Shown here in pieces: positions 38,670 through 51,075 of a stretch of DNA of 64,000 bases. How positions within the stretch are numbered: the first letter of the stretch is position 1; each line of letters starts with the position of its first letter. Under the pieces are notes generated by a model that made no database searches, was not told the origin of the DNA, and saw only the letters and a list, made by a program, of their open reading frames with translations. This DNA is from Gibbula magus (lineage: Eukaryota; Mollusca; Gastropoda; Trochida; Trochidae). The translations under genes and the position numbers were made by a program. The stretch spans positions 24,267,860 through 24,331,859 of the forward strand of contig OW388293.1 of the NCBI GenBank assembly GCA_936450465.1, given 5' to 3'.

Positions 38670-39048
38670 ATACAATTTCACATTGTTACAATTCAGCATA
38701 ACCATTTCATAGTTACATTTCAACATAACTTTTTTTTGCATTGTAATAATTTCTACACTATTACACGCAGCATAGCAAATGCTATTCAGCGAAAAAAAAA
38801 TTTTTTTTACATTGTTATGATTTAGCATCAAAATGTCTACATTATTACAATTCAGCATTACAATGGTACATTGTTACTATTCAGGATAGAAATTTCTACA
38901 TTATTACAATTCAGCAAAACAAACTCTACATTGTTACAATTCAACATAACAAATTCTACTTTGTTAAAATTCAACTTAACAGATCCTACTTTGTTACAAT
39001 TCAACATAACAAATCCTACTTTGTTACAATTCAGCATAACAAGTCCAT
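38670..39048. repeat. Degenerate 30 bp tandem repeat
   Basis: Repeated units resemble ctacattgttacaattcagc followed by ataacaaat, with drifting lengths. The best-preserved copies lie at about 38900-39045. Confidence 0.75.
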
Positions 39049-41390
39049 AAGTTCAACGAGAAACTGAGCACATTCTTCACCATGACTTTCTTCATTATGT
39101 CAACACGTTTCCCAATTACACATACTCCCCGCAATCATTCCTTATCATTAGGACGACATGCAAAGCTCTAATTTGAAGCCGATCTCAAGAACAATTAACA
39201 CAAATAATATGTGAATGTTATTGTGTGTAGATACCTTCATCCATGCACGTAGACCCTCGTAAGTAGGCTAGATGTTACGTAAACAGTTGACCTAAAGACG
39301 CCATTTAAATCACATCATGTTGAGCTTTAGTAAACCTTTACTAAACCATTTAATTTAGCATTCCTCACCCTAGCTCAAAAGCGAAATCAAATGATGTCTA
39401 CTTCGTGCAATGTCTCTGCACTGGGTTTAATTTGATTTGTATATATATCGGTGTATATGCTACATTGTATAACATATATACAGTATATATATGTACGTAT
39501 TTACCCTCTCTCATGCATGCACTTCATTCAACTCGCCGTGTGGTTAGTACGTAGTTGAGTCATACACAAAGGTGACATTTTGTTAGTGGTTTTATGTTTT
39601 CTAATTGAATTTGGTAAGGATTTGGAAACATCCTCAATTTGAAAACTTAATCTTCCCGTTTCAAAACCTTAAACTTTTAAAACCCGTTGGGTACTTGGTG
39701 ACCTTTTCTGCTGCGGGTTTGAATGACAAACACACTAGATGTAATCAGTTTCTGTATGTTTTATCCTGGAAACAAACCAAAATACAGTCGGATTCGTTGA
39801 TTTGATTAGAAAAATAATCAAAATGTGATACTGTTTACCTATCTACAACTGCTGTAAGACGTAAATAAACACATCTCCGTTGAAATAGAACAGAAACGAA
39901 TACTTCATTTTATCTTCATTATGGTTCTTTTCTTTATCTTCTCTACGATTTCTGTATTTCCCTTTCAATCACCGCAGTGACGGAACAAGGATACAGACAC
40001 TTTAGATGATGTTGATAAACATATGACAGACATACACGTGTAAATAGAGGTAACAGGGGGTGTGTTGTGCGGAGGGGGCGTAGTGAATCATGTGGTCATT
40101 CGGAATTCTTTACAATTTGAAATTATACCTAATTATTTGAAATCATAATTATATATAGACAATAATATTGAAATTTGTATGATCGATAGTTCTTGATGCA
40201 TGTATGTTAATGGATAAAAAGCTCATTATTTATTATATGAACATTTCCCTTGCGTTTCTAGCTTATTCCCTGCCCTTCTTCAGTGAGGTGTATATGACGA
40301 AGCATACACAAACTGACATATATCCCTGTGTGCAGGACGTGTAACTAATCTGGTGCATGTATATGTAAACTATATATACCGACTCCTTCACTGTCTTGTA
40401 TGATATTTTCACCTTAACTTCACCGAAACATGATATCTTGTTGAAATGCGAGTCTCGCTTGGGTCAAAATGACCTCTGAAAGCCTCTTTTCTCCGAGGTA
40501 TATTTTTTTAAATAACTAAAGATTATACGTTTATCCGGGACAAAATGTCAGTCAGTTCGTACAATTCTAGGATTTTAGGACTCGTGTTAACAATAATGGT
40601 AAGAAATTAGATATTTAAAAAGCTTAATATATTGTCCTATTGGTTAAAAATAATGAACAAAAAACTTGTTCACAATGTAGCAAAACAGACATGAAAACAG
40701 TTCTCTCTGTCAAAGGACAATATACGTGTAACATCTAGACGTCTAACTAAAGATCCGTAACATAAGAACCACACATTTCACATTCATTCAGGCGTATGGT
40801 GTAACTTACTAAGTACTTGTATCTTCAAGATACAACGAATGATTCTGACGCACAAATTATTGATAATAATTTTAAATAATGAAAATTATGAAGCATTCCT
40901 TTAATTTACCATTAAAGAGTTACAACACTAAATTAGAGTAAGTATATATCAATAATTCCGTAATTCAGTAGATTCAGAAATGTGTTAAAATATATTTTTT
41001 AAATATTTATATTTCAAATATATGTCAAATAGTTTTAATCATTTATCAATATTCTACCCTATCTACCCTAAATCTGACAAAGCAAATATACCATATCGAT
41101 TAGTTTATCATTATCAAAATACCGTACCTCATCATTTCCTTTCAATTTGATAAATGATATTGTTTTCTGATTTTATATTCTCAGAGATCAATTTTAGTCT
41201 AAAATATTCAGAACATTTAACAGAAGCGGACTGTCAATATATCTCTGCCTTCGTTCTACTGGTATATTTCCCTCAATTATTGACAAAGATAATAGTGATT
41301 TATGGCGAGAGTTCAACAAAATATTGATTTTTGGGGGGTGTTTTTTTGCGTCTTTGTGACGAAAATACTAGTGAACGTGTCAATTTGGTC
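39049..41390. other. AT-rich intergenic DNA
   Basis: No supported gene, RNA or element. It includes a short TA-rich tract near 39440-39500. Confidence 0.4.
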
Positions 41391-41543
41391 CTACGTCACG
41401 ACGGCCTCGTTTTCGATTTCCGAAGCACGTGTGGTTAAAATTATCACTAAGCAAACCTATAAAAACATTGTGACGTCACCACGATGCTGTTTTGTTTTCA
41501 GCACACAATTCTTCAATAAAAGAACAATAGGCAATTGACGTCA
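41391..41543. promoter_or_regulatory. Cluster of CRE-like sites
   Basis: Two full TGACGTCA palindromes (41471-41478 and 41536-41543) and a ctacgtcacg half-site-like match at 41391 lie within 153 bases. The full palindrome is the CREB/ATF consensus. No gene start is identified beside it, so a regulatory role is an inference. Confidence 0.35.
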
Positions 41544-42879
41544 CAGACCCTTTGTATAAGTCTTTTTTTCTTTATAACAATAGTTTTATCAAATATTTGA
41601 TCAAGTCACTTACGTTTACAAACATATCATAACGAAAACTGATAACATTATTAAACATTGGTCATATTTATTCAACATATGTCATAATTATTTACAGCCA
41701 TGAATGACAAGTTTTATAAAACCAAGTAAAATATTTACTTGAATATATAAATATGTATATACTCTCAAACGAAAAGTTTGTAAGGTTACCATAACCAAAC
41801 TATGCCATCTATATTTTTATTTTTTTAATGATAGAAGAATTTACGTACCTAATATAATTATAGTATGTTGGAATGTATTTCAGATACATAGCTGCTTATA
41901 CTTTCAGGTGCATATACTTTTGTTTGTCAAATTATATTGTTTTTGTGTGCCTCAGACATAAACATGTGATATATATCAGCATATAGTTGTACAATATATG
42001 TGTAAAACTAATCATATTTATGATAATGACATGATAGTTTTAACCTAATAAATTTTACTTTTAAAAGTGGCCCCATTATCGACTAGAGAACAATCTCATA
42101 ATTAACAAAGCACATTTGAAATAAAGGGAAACTATAACAAATAAAGGGAAAATAAACAAATGAAGGGAAAATAAAATATCAACGAGGAAAGCAACAACAG
42201 TGAATTAAATATACTAAAATATGGAAGAAAGAAATGAATCCATTAAAGGGACATGTGCGCAGTGTGAGGTTGGATTCCCACATGCAAATACTAACTGTTG
42301 CTGAAAATGACCGTTGTAATGCTTGTTCAGTATAGTGACGATTAAATTGTGAAAATGGTGATATCTGACAAAGCGTTACAGGCTGGCAACTGCAAAAGAC
42401 AAAAAGATAAAATTGGGTTGGTAATATTTAATAGGTCATATAACCACTATGCATGTACACAGGACGTGTAATTTCGGTTTCTGCACTTGAATTAGACTGT
42501 TGTTCTATTTTTATTGAAAACAATTAATTATCATATATGTGACTATATGCAAGTTGAGGGAAATATTTGAAATGAAATCAGCACATGTGATTTTGACACG
42601 TATCAAAGCCAAATACATTATAATGAAAAACACTAAATGTCACTTCAAACTAAGTGTATGAAAGTCCCGATACAAACATATAATACAAGCAAACAGTCAC
42701 CAATATCCCCTCCACCCTTCATCTCTTTAGATCATACCAAATTAAGTTTGACAGTTTCTATATACATGTAGCTCCATCAGATTAATGGATGTGTATAATG
42801 TATTATGTAATTATCAGTCCAGTCTAAAACAGATATGTCCCTCCGTCGTAAAAAAAGGAAGATATCAGAAAAAAAATTA
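41544..42879. other. AT-rich intergenic DNA
   Basis: No supported gene. A small run of aaataaagggaaa-like units lies at about 42118-42175. Confidence 0.4.
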
Positions 42880-43390
42880 GACGGTAAGAGTATATGAAAT
42901 TAATTGAAAATAAAGCCCTCGAAATCGATTGTACTTCTACATGTACCTAACATTTAATACTTTATTAGTACTTATTACCATTAAAGTAGAATCGGTCGGA
43001 CAATAACTTAAATCTGAAGATAAGAATAAGTACACAATACATAATTTTTTTTATAAAAGTAACAAAATTCAGCACTGCACCTCTCCTTGTAGTGAAGAAG
43101 ATTTGTGACAAGGTTTTTTTCTGAAATTGGTCGGACACATTTAGATCTCAGAAAATGACTAAGTAAAAAAAATCAAAGTAATCGAATTGAATTAAAAAAT
43201 TCATAACAAATATTTTTTAAATTCACAAAATCGCTTGTAATTCGCCAGTGCACCTCTCCTAGTAATGTAGAAGATTTGTGCAAGTTTGAAAAGAATTAGA
43301 TGAATGATTTGTCAATAGTCGGCGGACAAAAATGTCTTCGGACGGACGGACACACGGAATTCTTGATATTAATATACCTCCCTGATCGTT
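42880..43390. repeat. Probable dispersed repeat with internal duplication
   Basis: Two related segments (gcacctctccttgtagtgaa and gcacctctcctagtaatgta, each followed by gaagatttgtg) lie about 175 bases apart. The block ends in cggacggacggacacacgg and ttaatatacctccctga, a tail style common in dispersed repeats of marine invertebrates. Boundaries are approximate. Confidence 0.45.
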
Positions 43391-43839
43391 GACCGGGCGT
43401 TTAATAAACATTGCTTCCTTCGCGTTACTTTCTTATTCTACACAGCTGGGTATCTCAAATATGTCATCATACAATTTAAACTATTCATGTTGTAGTTTCA
43501 CACTAAACTTTAACGAAAACATTAACAGTATAATAATACAAAAACCGAACCAATGCCGCTTTGGCTCATCAATCTTTGCATGATGCATTATCTAAGGTAG
43601 CCTAGCGTTTTACTAAAATACCTACATGTCAAATAATAGGTTTATGATATGCAATGAATCGTCGCCAGTGTGCTGATCGAAGTATATCTACACAACATTT
43701 TAGCTTCCCATTGCCTTTCGTTCATTAAAGAAGTAAAACAATTGATTTTAGTTAGTGATCTCCGACTCGAACATTGTGTCACAAACTCTCGCATACTTGA
43801 TCTCATATCATGTCTTTCCCCCTAGAGCGCTAAGCTAAT
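43391..43839. other. Intergenic DNA
   Basis: Nothing recognised apart from short unremarkable open frames. Confidence 0.4.
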
Positions 43840-43843
43840 TTAA

Positions 43844-44198
43844 AGGGGCAGTAGCACGTTTTTTCGCTCAAATAAGTTGATGAAATGTATTTGAAAAATA
43901 ATTTCACCAATAGTAAAACATCCTTCTCTCTTCGGAAAATAAAGTTTAAAATGAGTGTACATGTTTCGGTAAAGCCATGGGAATCGTTTTTGTAATAACA
44001 AATAATAAATTGTGTTCACAATAAAATGGCCGCCATGCAATTTTTGCTTTATACGCAACACAGTTTTTACCACTACAGATAATTGGTTTGTTTAATAAGA
44101 TGTTTTACCCTCTTAAATTAATTTAAATTACATAAACTATCATTATACATGGGAAATTTGAAAAAATAAATTTTGAAAAAAAACGTGCTACTGCCCCT
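43844..44198. mobile_element. 355 bp MITE flanked by TTAA
   Basis: The ends AGGGGCAGTAGCACGTTTTTT (shown on the left; the right end is its complement) form terminal inverted repeats of about 21-25 bases. TTAA occurs directly outside both ends (43840-43843 and 44199-44202), the target duplication used by piggyBac-type and Kolobok-type transposons. The interior is AT-rich and non-coding. Confidence 0.8.
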
Positions 44199-44204
44199 TT
44201 AAAG

Positions 44205-44346
44205 ACAGCTGAATTCATGCATGAAACAAGTACAATCACCACCCCCTCTCCATCTCTTATTATTTTATATTGTATTCTACCAAAGACTCTTTGAATGTAA
44301 GACGAATTTCCCATCTGGGATAATAAAGTTTATCTTATCTTATCTT
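44205..44346 (+). mobile_element. Possible 3' tail of a non-LTR retrotransposon
   Basis: The segment ends with ccatctgggataataaagtt followed by a ttatc microsatellite tail. Phrases of the type gggataataaagt plus a short tandem tail are typical 3' ends of some non-LTR retrotransposons. The body is 5'-truncated. The TTAA MITE may have inserted into it. Confidence 0.5.
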
Positions 44347-45050
44347 AATAAGCTGCCAAAAATAGTAGTAATAGTAATATAAATGTCCATGAAATTGAGC
44401 AGTGCAGCTATGATTTTTTAGATAACGGTTAGTATTGAAAACTGATTTTCAAAGCAGTTAAATATATGAAATGTTATAGATTGCTTCCCTGAATAATACC
44501 TTCGTAAACTTACCCAAAAAATGTCTAGGGACCCAATTTCACTTCAGCACATATTTAGCCACTAACACCCACGTGTTGTGTCGACGATAGTTATATTCGC
44601 ACACCAAATATTTATTCTCTTTCAGATATTTTTTATAATTGCAAAGACCACTGTCCATCTATACATGTTTATGTAACTTCATTATAGACCATTTGCCATT
44701 AATAATTACAAGCCGTCTGTCTTTAGATGAAAGGTGTAAAAGAAGTGACGCAATAACGTTATGTTATGTGCAAGAACAACATGGCAAAGTAGATTTCTTA
44801 TAAATTATATACAGTAAGGATAAAAACTCGATAGATAGATAAATACATAAATGATTCCATAAATACATTGCACGTAACAGCGATCTCTGGGCAAAATATT
44901 ATAAAGGAAAGATATATCCTTTAAAACACAAATAACAGCATTTAGGAGAGAAACAAATCAATATGATAGATGAATCATTATGAAAATAGATATAGAAGAA
45001 AAGCAGAGAGAAGAAGGCGAGGAAAGACCCTATCAAATAACTATAAATCG
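44347..45050. other. AT-rich intergenic DNA
   Basis: No gene or clear repeat recognised. Confidence 0.4.
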
Positions 45051-45267
45051 GGGCCGTGTTCAAGATAGGTTTCAAAGTAATCTTTAAATGAGCGATTACT
45101 TTTAAAACTTATCTTGAACGCGATTGCTCAATGTAGCGCTACGTAGCAAGGCGAGCAAACTTCGAGGAATTTGCACTGTATCGTTCAAGAGAGAATGAGC
45201 GGTATTTGAGCGCTACATTGAGCGATCAATGAGCAATTTAAGCGCTCGCTGTTATTGAACGGAACCC
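45051..45267. mobile_element. 217 bp foldback element with nested hairpins
   Basis: Outer ends gggccgtgttcaag and ttgaacggaaccc are imperfect inverted repeats. Inside, gttcaagata plus caaagtaatc pairs with gattacttt plus tatcttgaac (45058-45120). A second pair, ctcaatgtagcgct and agcgctacattgag, spans about 45128-45220. Confidence 0.6.
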
Positions 45268-45784
45268 AGTGTTATGTATAAGGCACGAGAGATAAAGAAG
45301 ACACGCATACAAACCTCTATAGACACACGGTAATAGAAGATTTATTATCAAATATCATCAAAGAGAGAGAAATACCTTACAAAACAAATATATATCAACA
45401 TTTAGCATGTGGGTGAGACAACATAGTAAATAAGTATAAACAATCATAAATAAATGTATATATCATCAGAAAAAAGATTGCTTATAAGGGACAGGTTGTA
45501 TGATATACTGTCAGTAATATTGAGAAAATATTATAATGACAACATAACCGAATAATACACATACTTCGTCACACATGTACACGGTGCATGACCCAAGTAA
45601 TAATGACAAAAACAATATATTGTATATATATATATAAAATGTTATCGCGACAGAGCATTAAAAACAACTGTATATAGTCAAACAAATATATCAATTACAT
45701 TCAGAAAAACAGACATACATAGTAATAACTTAATTTAATATGTGACGAGTAATTATTCAAATTATTCGAAATATTCAAAGATAT

Positions 45785-46080
45785 TGGCAGAATAGAATTC
45801 GGCTTCGGATCAAGAGGTCCGGGGTTCGAATCCTGCCAGGGGCACGGAAACTTTGTCTGCAGCAGAGAACTTTTCAACATGCAGTAAGGTTTGGGTGCAA
45901 TGCTACACTTAATTTCAGTGTAGTAACACTCATGGTTCGCTAGTTCCAGCCGATGCTCGCAGGTTTCACCGCAATGCATAGCCACATGGCGTTGCGGGCT
46001 TTCTCCCTGCCAGCAGCCGCGATATTTATAAGTGAAATACTCTTGAAAGCGGCGTTAAACCCCAACCCACCTCACCTCAT
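45785..46080 (+). mobile_element. tRNA-derived SINE, 5'-truncated
   Basis: The 3' half of a tRNA-like head is preserved: an anticodon-arm-like cggatcaagaggtccg followed by a perfect B-box GGTTCGAATCC (45823-45833). The body runs on to gaaatactcttgaaagcggc and gttaaaccccaaccc, a 3' end style known from molluscan and other marine invertebrate SINEs. The A-box side is missing or diverged. Confidence 0.75.
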
Positions 46081-46554
46081 CTTCTAAAGCACTGAGAAAT
46101 AGCACAGTATAAAGATAATACATAAATAGGCCCTAAATCAAAATTATTCTTTGCAGTTGAGACGTTTTCGCAGCAAAATATTACAAAGTAAAATATGCAT
46201 GGGATTAGTTTTCTCTCACTGAAATACAAATAAATGAATGTGTTGAGAGACAGGGACGCGAAATGATATAAACATAATGACGTACATAAGTAAAAAAAAC
46301 GATCACCATAGCGGAAATGATTTCTTATCCAAGAAACGTATAGTCTATTGATCAAAAATTGTATTACTAACAGGAGATAAACATTGATAAAAGACGCACA
46401 CGCAACACCATCGTCATGCCCACTTACACAGACAGGTCTTGTGTTTGCTTATATCCCAACTTTGTGCTTGATATAATAGTTGTTCAGCAGTGGGCCGAGT
46501 CTGTGACACGCCGGAGTAAGACTCGTGAAACCTGACCCGGGAAACTACAAGCAC
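46081..46554. other. Intergenic DNA
   Basis: No supported gene. Confidence 0.4.
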
Positions 46555-46920
46555 TGACGTCATGCGGCCACGAATCCATCGGCGTTTACGTCACGGTTCC
46601 GTCACAGGTGTAATCTAGTTCAACTCAGGTGAAAGAGCGTTAACCATGTGGTGTTCTGCACAGGTAACACCAACCCCAAGCATCAATGGCGCGTGTGTCT
46701 TTTTCAACCATCGTCCATAAAGCACTTACTAATTGGCCGCTGATGAAGACACGTGTTATCAGCTCGCTGTCTGCCATGTTTGCAAAGCGCATGGCGCTGA
46801 CGTCATGAATAGCGTCACGCATTCCGTACGCAAACAGTACTTAGGGCGTTATGACAATAGACAAAGAGCCCTACGTCGACGCCGAGAAAGATAAATGCGT
46901 GTACGCGTCACCACGCCGTC
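46555..46920. promoter_or_regulatory. CpG-richer segment with CRE-like sites
   Basis: Full TGACGTCA sites at 46555-46562 and 46798-46805, TACGTCA at 46587-46593 and further gtcac half-sites lie in a stretch visibly richer in GC and CpG than the surrounding DNA. This looks promoter-like, but no downstream exon is recognised on either strand. A minus-strand open frame at 46640-46822 is short and uninformative. Confidence 0.35.
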
Positions 46921-49387
46921 TATTGAACTTCTCCAACTTCATTTTTGTGTCGGTTGGCCGGGACTAAATCATATTTGAATGGGATATTTGTTGCTCCTGA
47001 ATGTTAAAGTTATACTTAAATTTACTCCACATGTGTCTTGTTCATGGCGACAAGGGTAACACGTTTTAGCATCGGTTGCTCGTGGATTTAAAGATAGAGT
47101 ATAATTCTTAATCCTAATTCGTGCGTTAGAAGGCTTGGGCTTGATAGTTCGAACTTATTTTCTGTAGTGTGCATTGAATTCCAAGAACTGCAGTACTCGT
47201 CCTGTACAAGATCTATTAGTTAATATACTTGACTCTGCTTTGCTTGTTTGTCACCTAGATTCGCAAACAAGTGGTTTAATTTGAGCATGTTATTTCGATT
47301 ACTTAGAGGCATTTAAAGAGGTGATATGTTTTAGGGAATAAAATCCAATACACGGTCATATACAAAGCTTAACTTCTTTGATAATAGTGTGTGTCTTCCT
47401 ATAAAAATGAATAACAGTAAAATTGATTTTTATTGAATACCATTACGACAATACGAATGTAGGCCTATTGTATATTGAAATGAAACTGAAGGGGGATATT
47501 CACATATAGAAAATTAATGGGGTTTTTTTTTTTAGCTACAATTCATTAAAATTAGTTACGTGTAGCTGTTTGAAAGCAAATTTTGATTTAAAAACACACA
47601 TCGGCGTGTGGCTGTTTCTTCTTATTATGTTATCGTGTCCATTTAATGTGGTTGATTATATTAACGATAATACTGATTTACAATGTGGTATTTCTATGGA
47701 GATGGAACTGATCGGGCACATATATTCACATTTAATAAGCTGATAATTTTGGGATATGAATGCGATATGGCCATACAAAGATATAAACGTCGTATTTGAT
47801 ACTAGTTAGCTGTAAGAATTCTTATATCCATATGACATGGTGTGTGAATATTTCTTCTTGTAAAAATGAATATTGTGTCCACAGAATGTGATAGAATACT
47901 ATTATTAATACAAATTATGTATGTTTATGAAGACGACACTGAATGGAATGTGTTCCCATGTATATGTGTAGTTATGTTGTTAAGAACAATTAAAACACAA
48001 ACCAGAACATTTAACATATCTCTTTGGGTGTCACTCTGGTCTTACCCTTTCACAATTCCCGGATCCACCACTGGTCTCCACAAAATTGAAATTGACATAG
48101 AGAGAGTTTTTTTTTTATAAAACATCATTTGGCTTGGATACGTGCCAGAATATCATAGTTGCTGATTTAAGTTTAAAATCTCACTCTGCTTATATACCCA
48201 CTCCAAATATATGTTATTGACAATTACCTGTTCCCAATAGATATGTCGAGTATCGGCCTTATACATGTGCAGAAGCCGATATTACACGTCCCATTTACAT
48301 GATTCACATATATTCAAGTTACATGGCCCTTTAACAACTACCAAACTACTTCTGTCTCTCTTTTTGTTATAGATCAGTTTAAAAAATTACGTTTGACTAA
48401 TTGCATGCTGTATCTTGTCCGGTCTCCGATAATAAATAAAACCACGACTTTAGCCAGTTTTATATCATCGCTCTATATATTGTCTATTGTAACAACATAC
48501 GGTAATAAACTTTTGTATTACGTTTATTACTACACTGAGCGATTAGTATTAAATGCTAATGTTCAACAAGTTAGTACTTTACGATAACATAACACTATTG
48601 AGAAGGTGTGTCTCCTACAAATCACCCTATGTCACTTTAAGATGTAGACAATAAATCATTCGAAACACTATTCGGAGTTGCATTGTTGTTCAATTCCCCT
48701 GTAACCATCGGCATGTTGTTCGACTTCGACGACTATTGTTGGTTAATTAATGATCATAAGATAAGATTTCAATTTACTTGAAAATAAAAACAATCAAGAA
48801 GACGGAGTCGACTATATATCCCCTGCCACGTGGGAAAAGTGGGATATATAATGAACAATGATTATGAAGTTCGTTAACAAAGCCATAATCAATCACTCAC
48901 ATTTTTGCGTTGATAAAATACAAATAATTGTTAAGCTAGGATTGACGCATCCATACTTAGGTCTTCAAGACTTCTGCTTGACGTTCAGCTCCGTGTTTGA
49001 TCGAGGAATGTCACAAAAATTGTTCTGTCAAAACTTCCATTTGCAACATCTTATAATGTACTAAGAAAACCTAAAAAAAATCATAAATTTCATTTTAAAT
49101 AAAAATGGCGCCAAAACCACGTGACCTACGACTTGGTCATGTTGACTTTTTTCCTTGCATTGTTATTAACCATCTTTTAAAAAAGGTTTCAAGTCTCTAT
49201 GTCAATTTTGGAATTTACAAGGGAAGTCGAAGCAGAAATACTTTTATTCATACCTTTTGTTATTGTTTACAAGAAAAACCAAGACTCATATTACATTGAA
49301 ACTATGTGCATATATATAGAATTAAATTCTTATTACTTCTGATGGTAGCCTACACTATGATACCAATCAAGCAGAATCTCTAGGATA
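46921..49387. other. AT-rich intergenic DNA
   Basis: No supported gene or repeat. Short open frames only. Confidence 0.4.
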
Positions 49388-49768
49388 ATGGGTAACAAGG
49401 ATAAATTGAAAATTTTATCTCTTAATTGCCGGGGCTTAAACATTTTTTTAAAGAGAAAACAGGTTTTCAGATTTTTAAAAAAGAAAAAGGCCAACATTAT
49501 CTATCTTCAGGATGTACATTTTACTGAAGAACAAGAACAATTAATAAAGCAACAATGGGGGTATAAAGAATGCTATTTCAGTTTTTATAAAAACAATGCC
49601 AGGGGCACTGCTATTCTGTTTAATAATAACTTTGAATTTAAAGTACTGGAGACCAATGTAGATAAAGCAGAAGGAAATTTTGTAGCATTCAAAATGGAAA
49701 TAAATGAAAATATAGTCGCAAGCGACGACAAACGGATTCAGCGCATTAATGTGGAATGTAATCAGTAA
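49388..49768 (+). pseudogene. 5' fragment of a LINE endonuclease ORF
   Basis: The ATG at 49388 opens MGNKDKLKILSLNCRGLN, then KRKQVFRFLKKKKANIIYLQ, then DVHFTEEQEQ and ARGTAILFNNNFEFKV. This is the start of an apurinic/apyrimidinic-type endonuclease domain of an L1/Tx1-like non-LTR retrotransposon: the asparagine of SLNCRG and the glutamine-aspartate of YLQDVHF replace the usual N and QE metal-binding positions. Similarity stops at about 49715, after which the frame runs into unrelated sequence and a stop. The remaining endonuclease, RT and 3' end are absent. Confidence 0.75.
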
Positions 49769-50534
49769 TAAAGAAAATAGAATCAATACTAAGGAATTCT
49801 AACACACGAAAGTGGCCATTTGACTTTTTCAAAACTTTTTGCAAGTCTTTGTGAAAGTCATATGACACCTTTCTTTGGGTAATTAAGTATTCATTCCAAC
49901 TGCTTTAGTTACATCGCACATCTTTTGAAAAACAGAAGAATTTTAATGGTTTGAAATAAGTTTATTAACTTTTAGATATGTGTACATGTCAACTAACACG
50001 ATGGAATATGGACACATAAGAATAATTACATCAGAATAGGATGATATTTGTACATACTGATATGACATGTCGTGAGAAAATATTTAAAATAAATTGACTT
50101 GATCATTCCTTTTGACGTATCATTGTATATAATTTTACAAATAGCTCTGTAGTGCAAAACAATGCACTTGAGAAGTTTACAAAACTTAGAAGACAACTAG
50201 TACAGGTAAAAGTTGTTATGTAGTTTATAAATAAAGTAAACAAAGGTTAAAGTTTGAAACAAAATGTATAACTATTTCAGACCTATTGTGCATTTTCTGT
50301 TGAAAATATTAATTTCATTATTTTTTAATAAAAAAATTATAATGTACACCGTTCACAATTTCGTAATGTTAAGTTTAATCTAAACAATCAGAATAAAAAC
50401 TGAGAGTCAATAAAGCTATAGCATATATCCTGTGTTCTCTCCTTTCTTACCCAACATTTGGACCTGAAAGTTTGAGCATCCACTGACATTCAGAATCTTC
50501 AAGAGATCTGAGAACTGTGATTTTTAATGTTCTT

Positions 50535-50767
50535 TAATTTCAAACAAGTAGTCAATGCGTTGCAAGTGCGGGGTCCAAACCTTGGTGCTTCCACTAACAT
50601 CTAGAACCACCCTACAAGCATAACATGAACATGGATGCAATGAGCTGTGATGTTTTCAGTTGCTTTGATTTCAAACAAGTAGTCAATGCGTTGCAAGTGC
50701 GGGATCCAAACTTTGGTGCCTCCACTAAAATCTAGACCCACCCTACAAGCATAATATGAATATGGAT
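50535..50767. repeat. Direct duplication, 131 bp period
   Basis: Two adjacent copies share tttcaaacaagtagtcaatg, cgttgcaagtgcggg and ccaccctacaagcata, with several substitutions. Confidence 0.8.
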
Positions 50768-51008
50768 GATTTGGCTCTCTGCTCTTGTGTTCAAATTAAA
50801 ACTGGAGTGATTATTTGAGATAGAAATTGTGAACGGAATGAATATTCAACTTAAAATCATTGAATATATATAAAACGTGAACAGTAGAAGCATTCAAGAT
50901 ATAAAGGTTATGATGAAACTCTACTTGAAATATGGTAATTCAAAAGAAAATTGCACAATAATCTAAACTTGTACTCTTGAATGAATATGCGATATAGATG
51001 CTTTTAAT

Positions 51009-51014
<6 letters not shown>

Positions 51015-51067
<53 letters not shown>
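51015..51067. repeat. TA microsatellite
   Basis: Uninterrupted alternating TA run, followed by cacacaca. Confidence 0.9.

Positions 51068-51075
<8 letters not shown>

Noticed and set aside
45795..45850. A functional tRNA gene
   Set aside because: Only the anticodon-to-T-arm half is tRNA-like and a SINE body follows, so it is a SINE head.
45701..45985. Minus-strand open frame containing WQDSNPGPLDPKPN
   Set aside because: This peptide is the reverse translation of a tRNA B-box region in a SINE, a well-known false gene signal.
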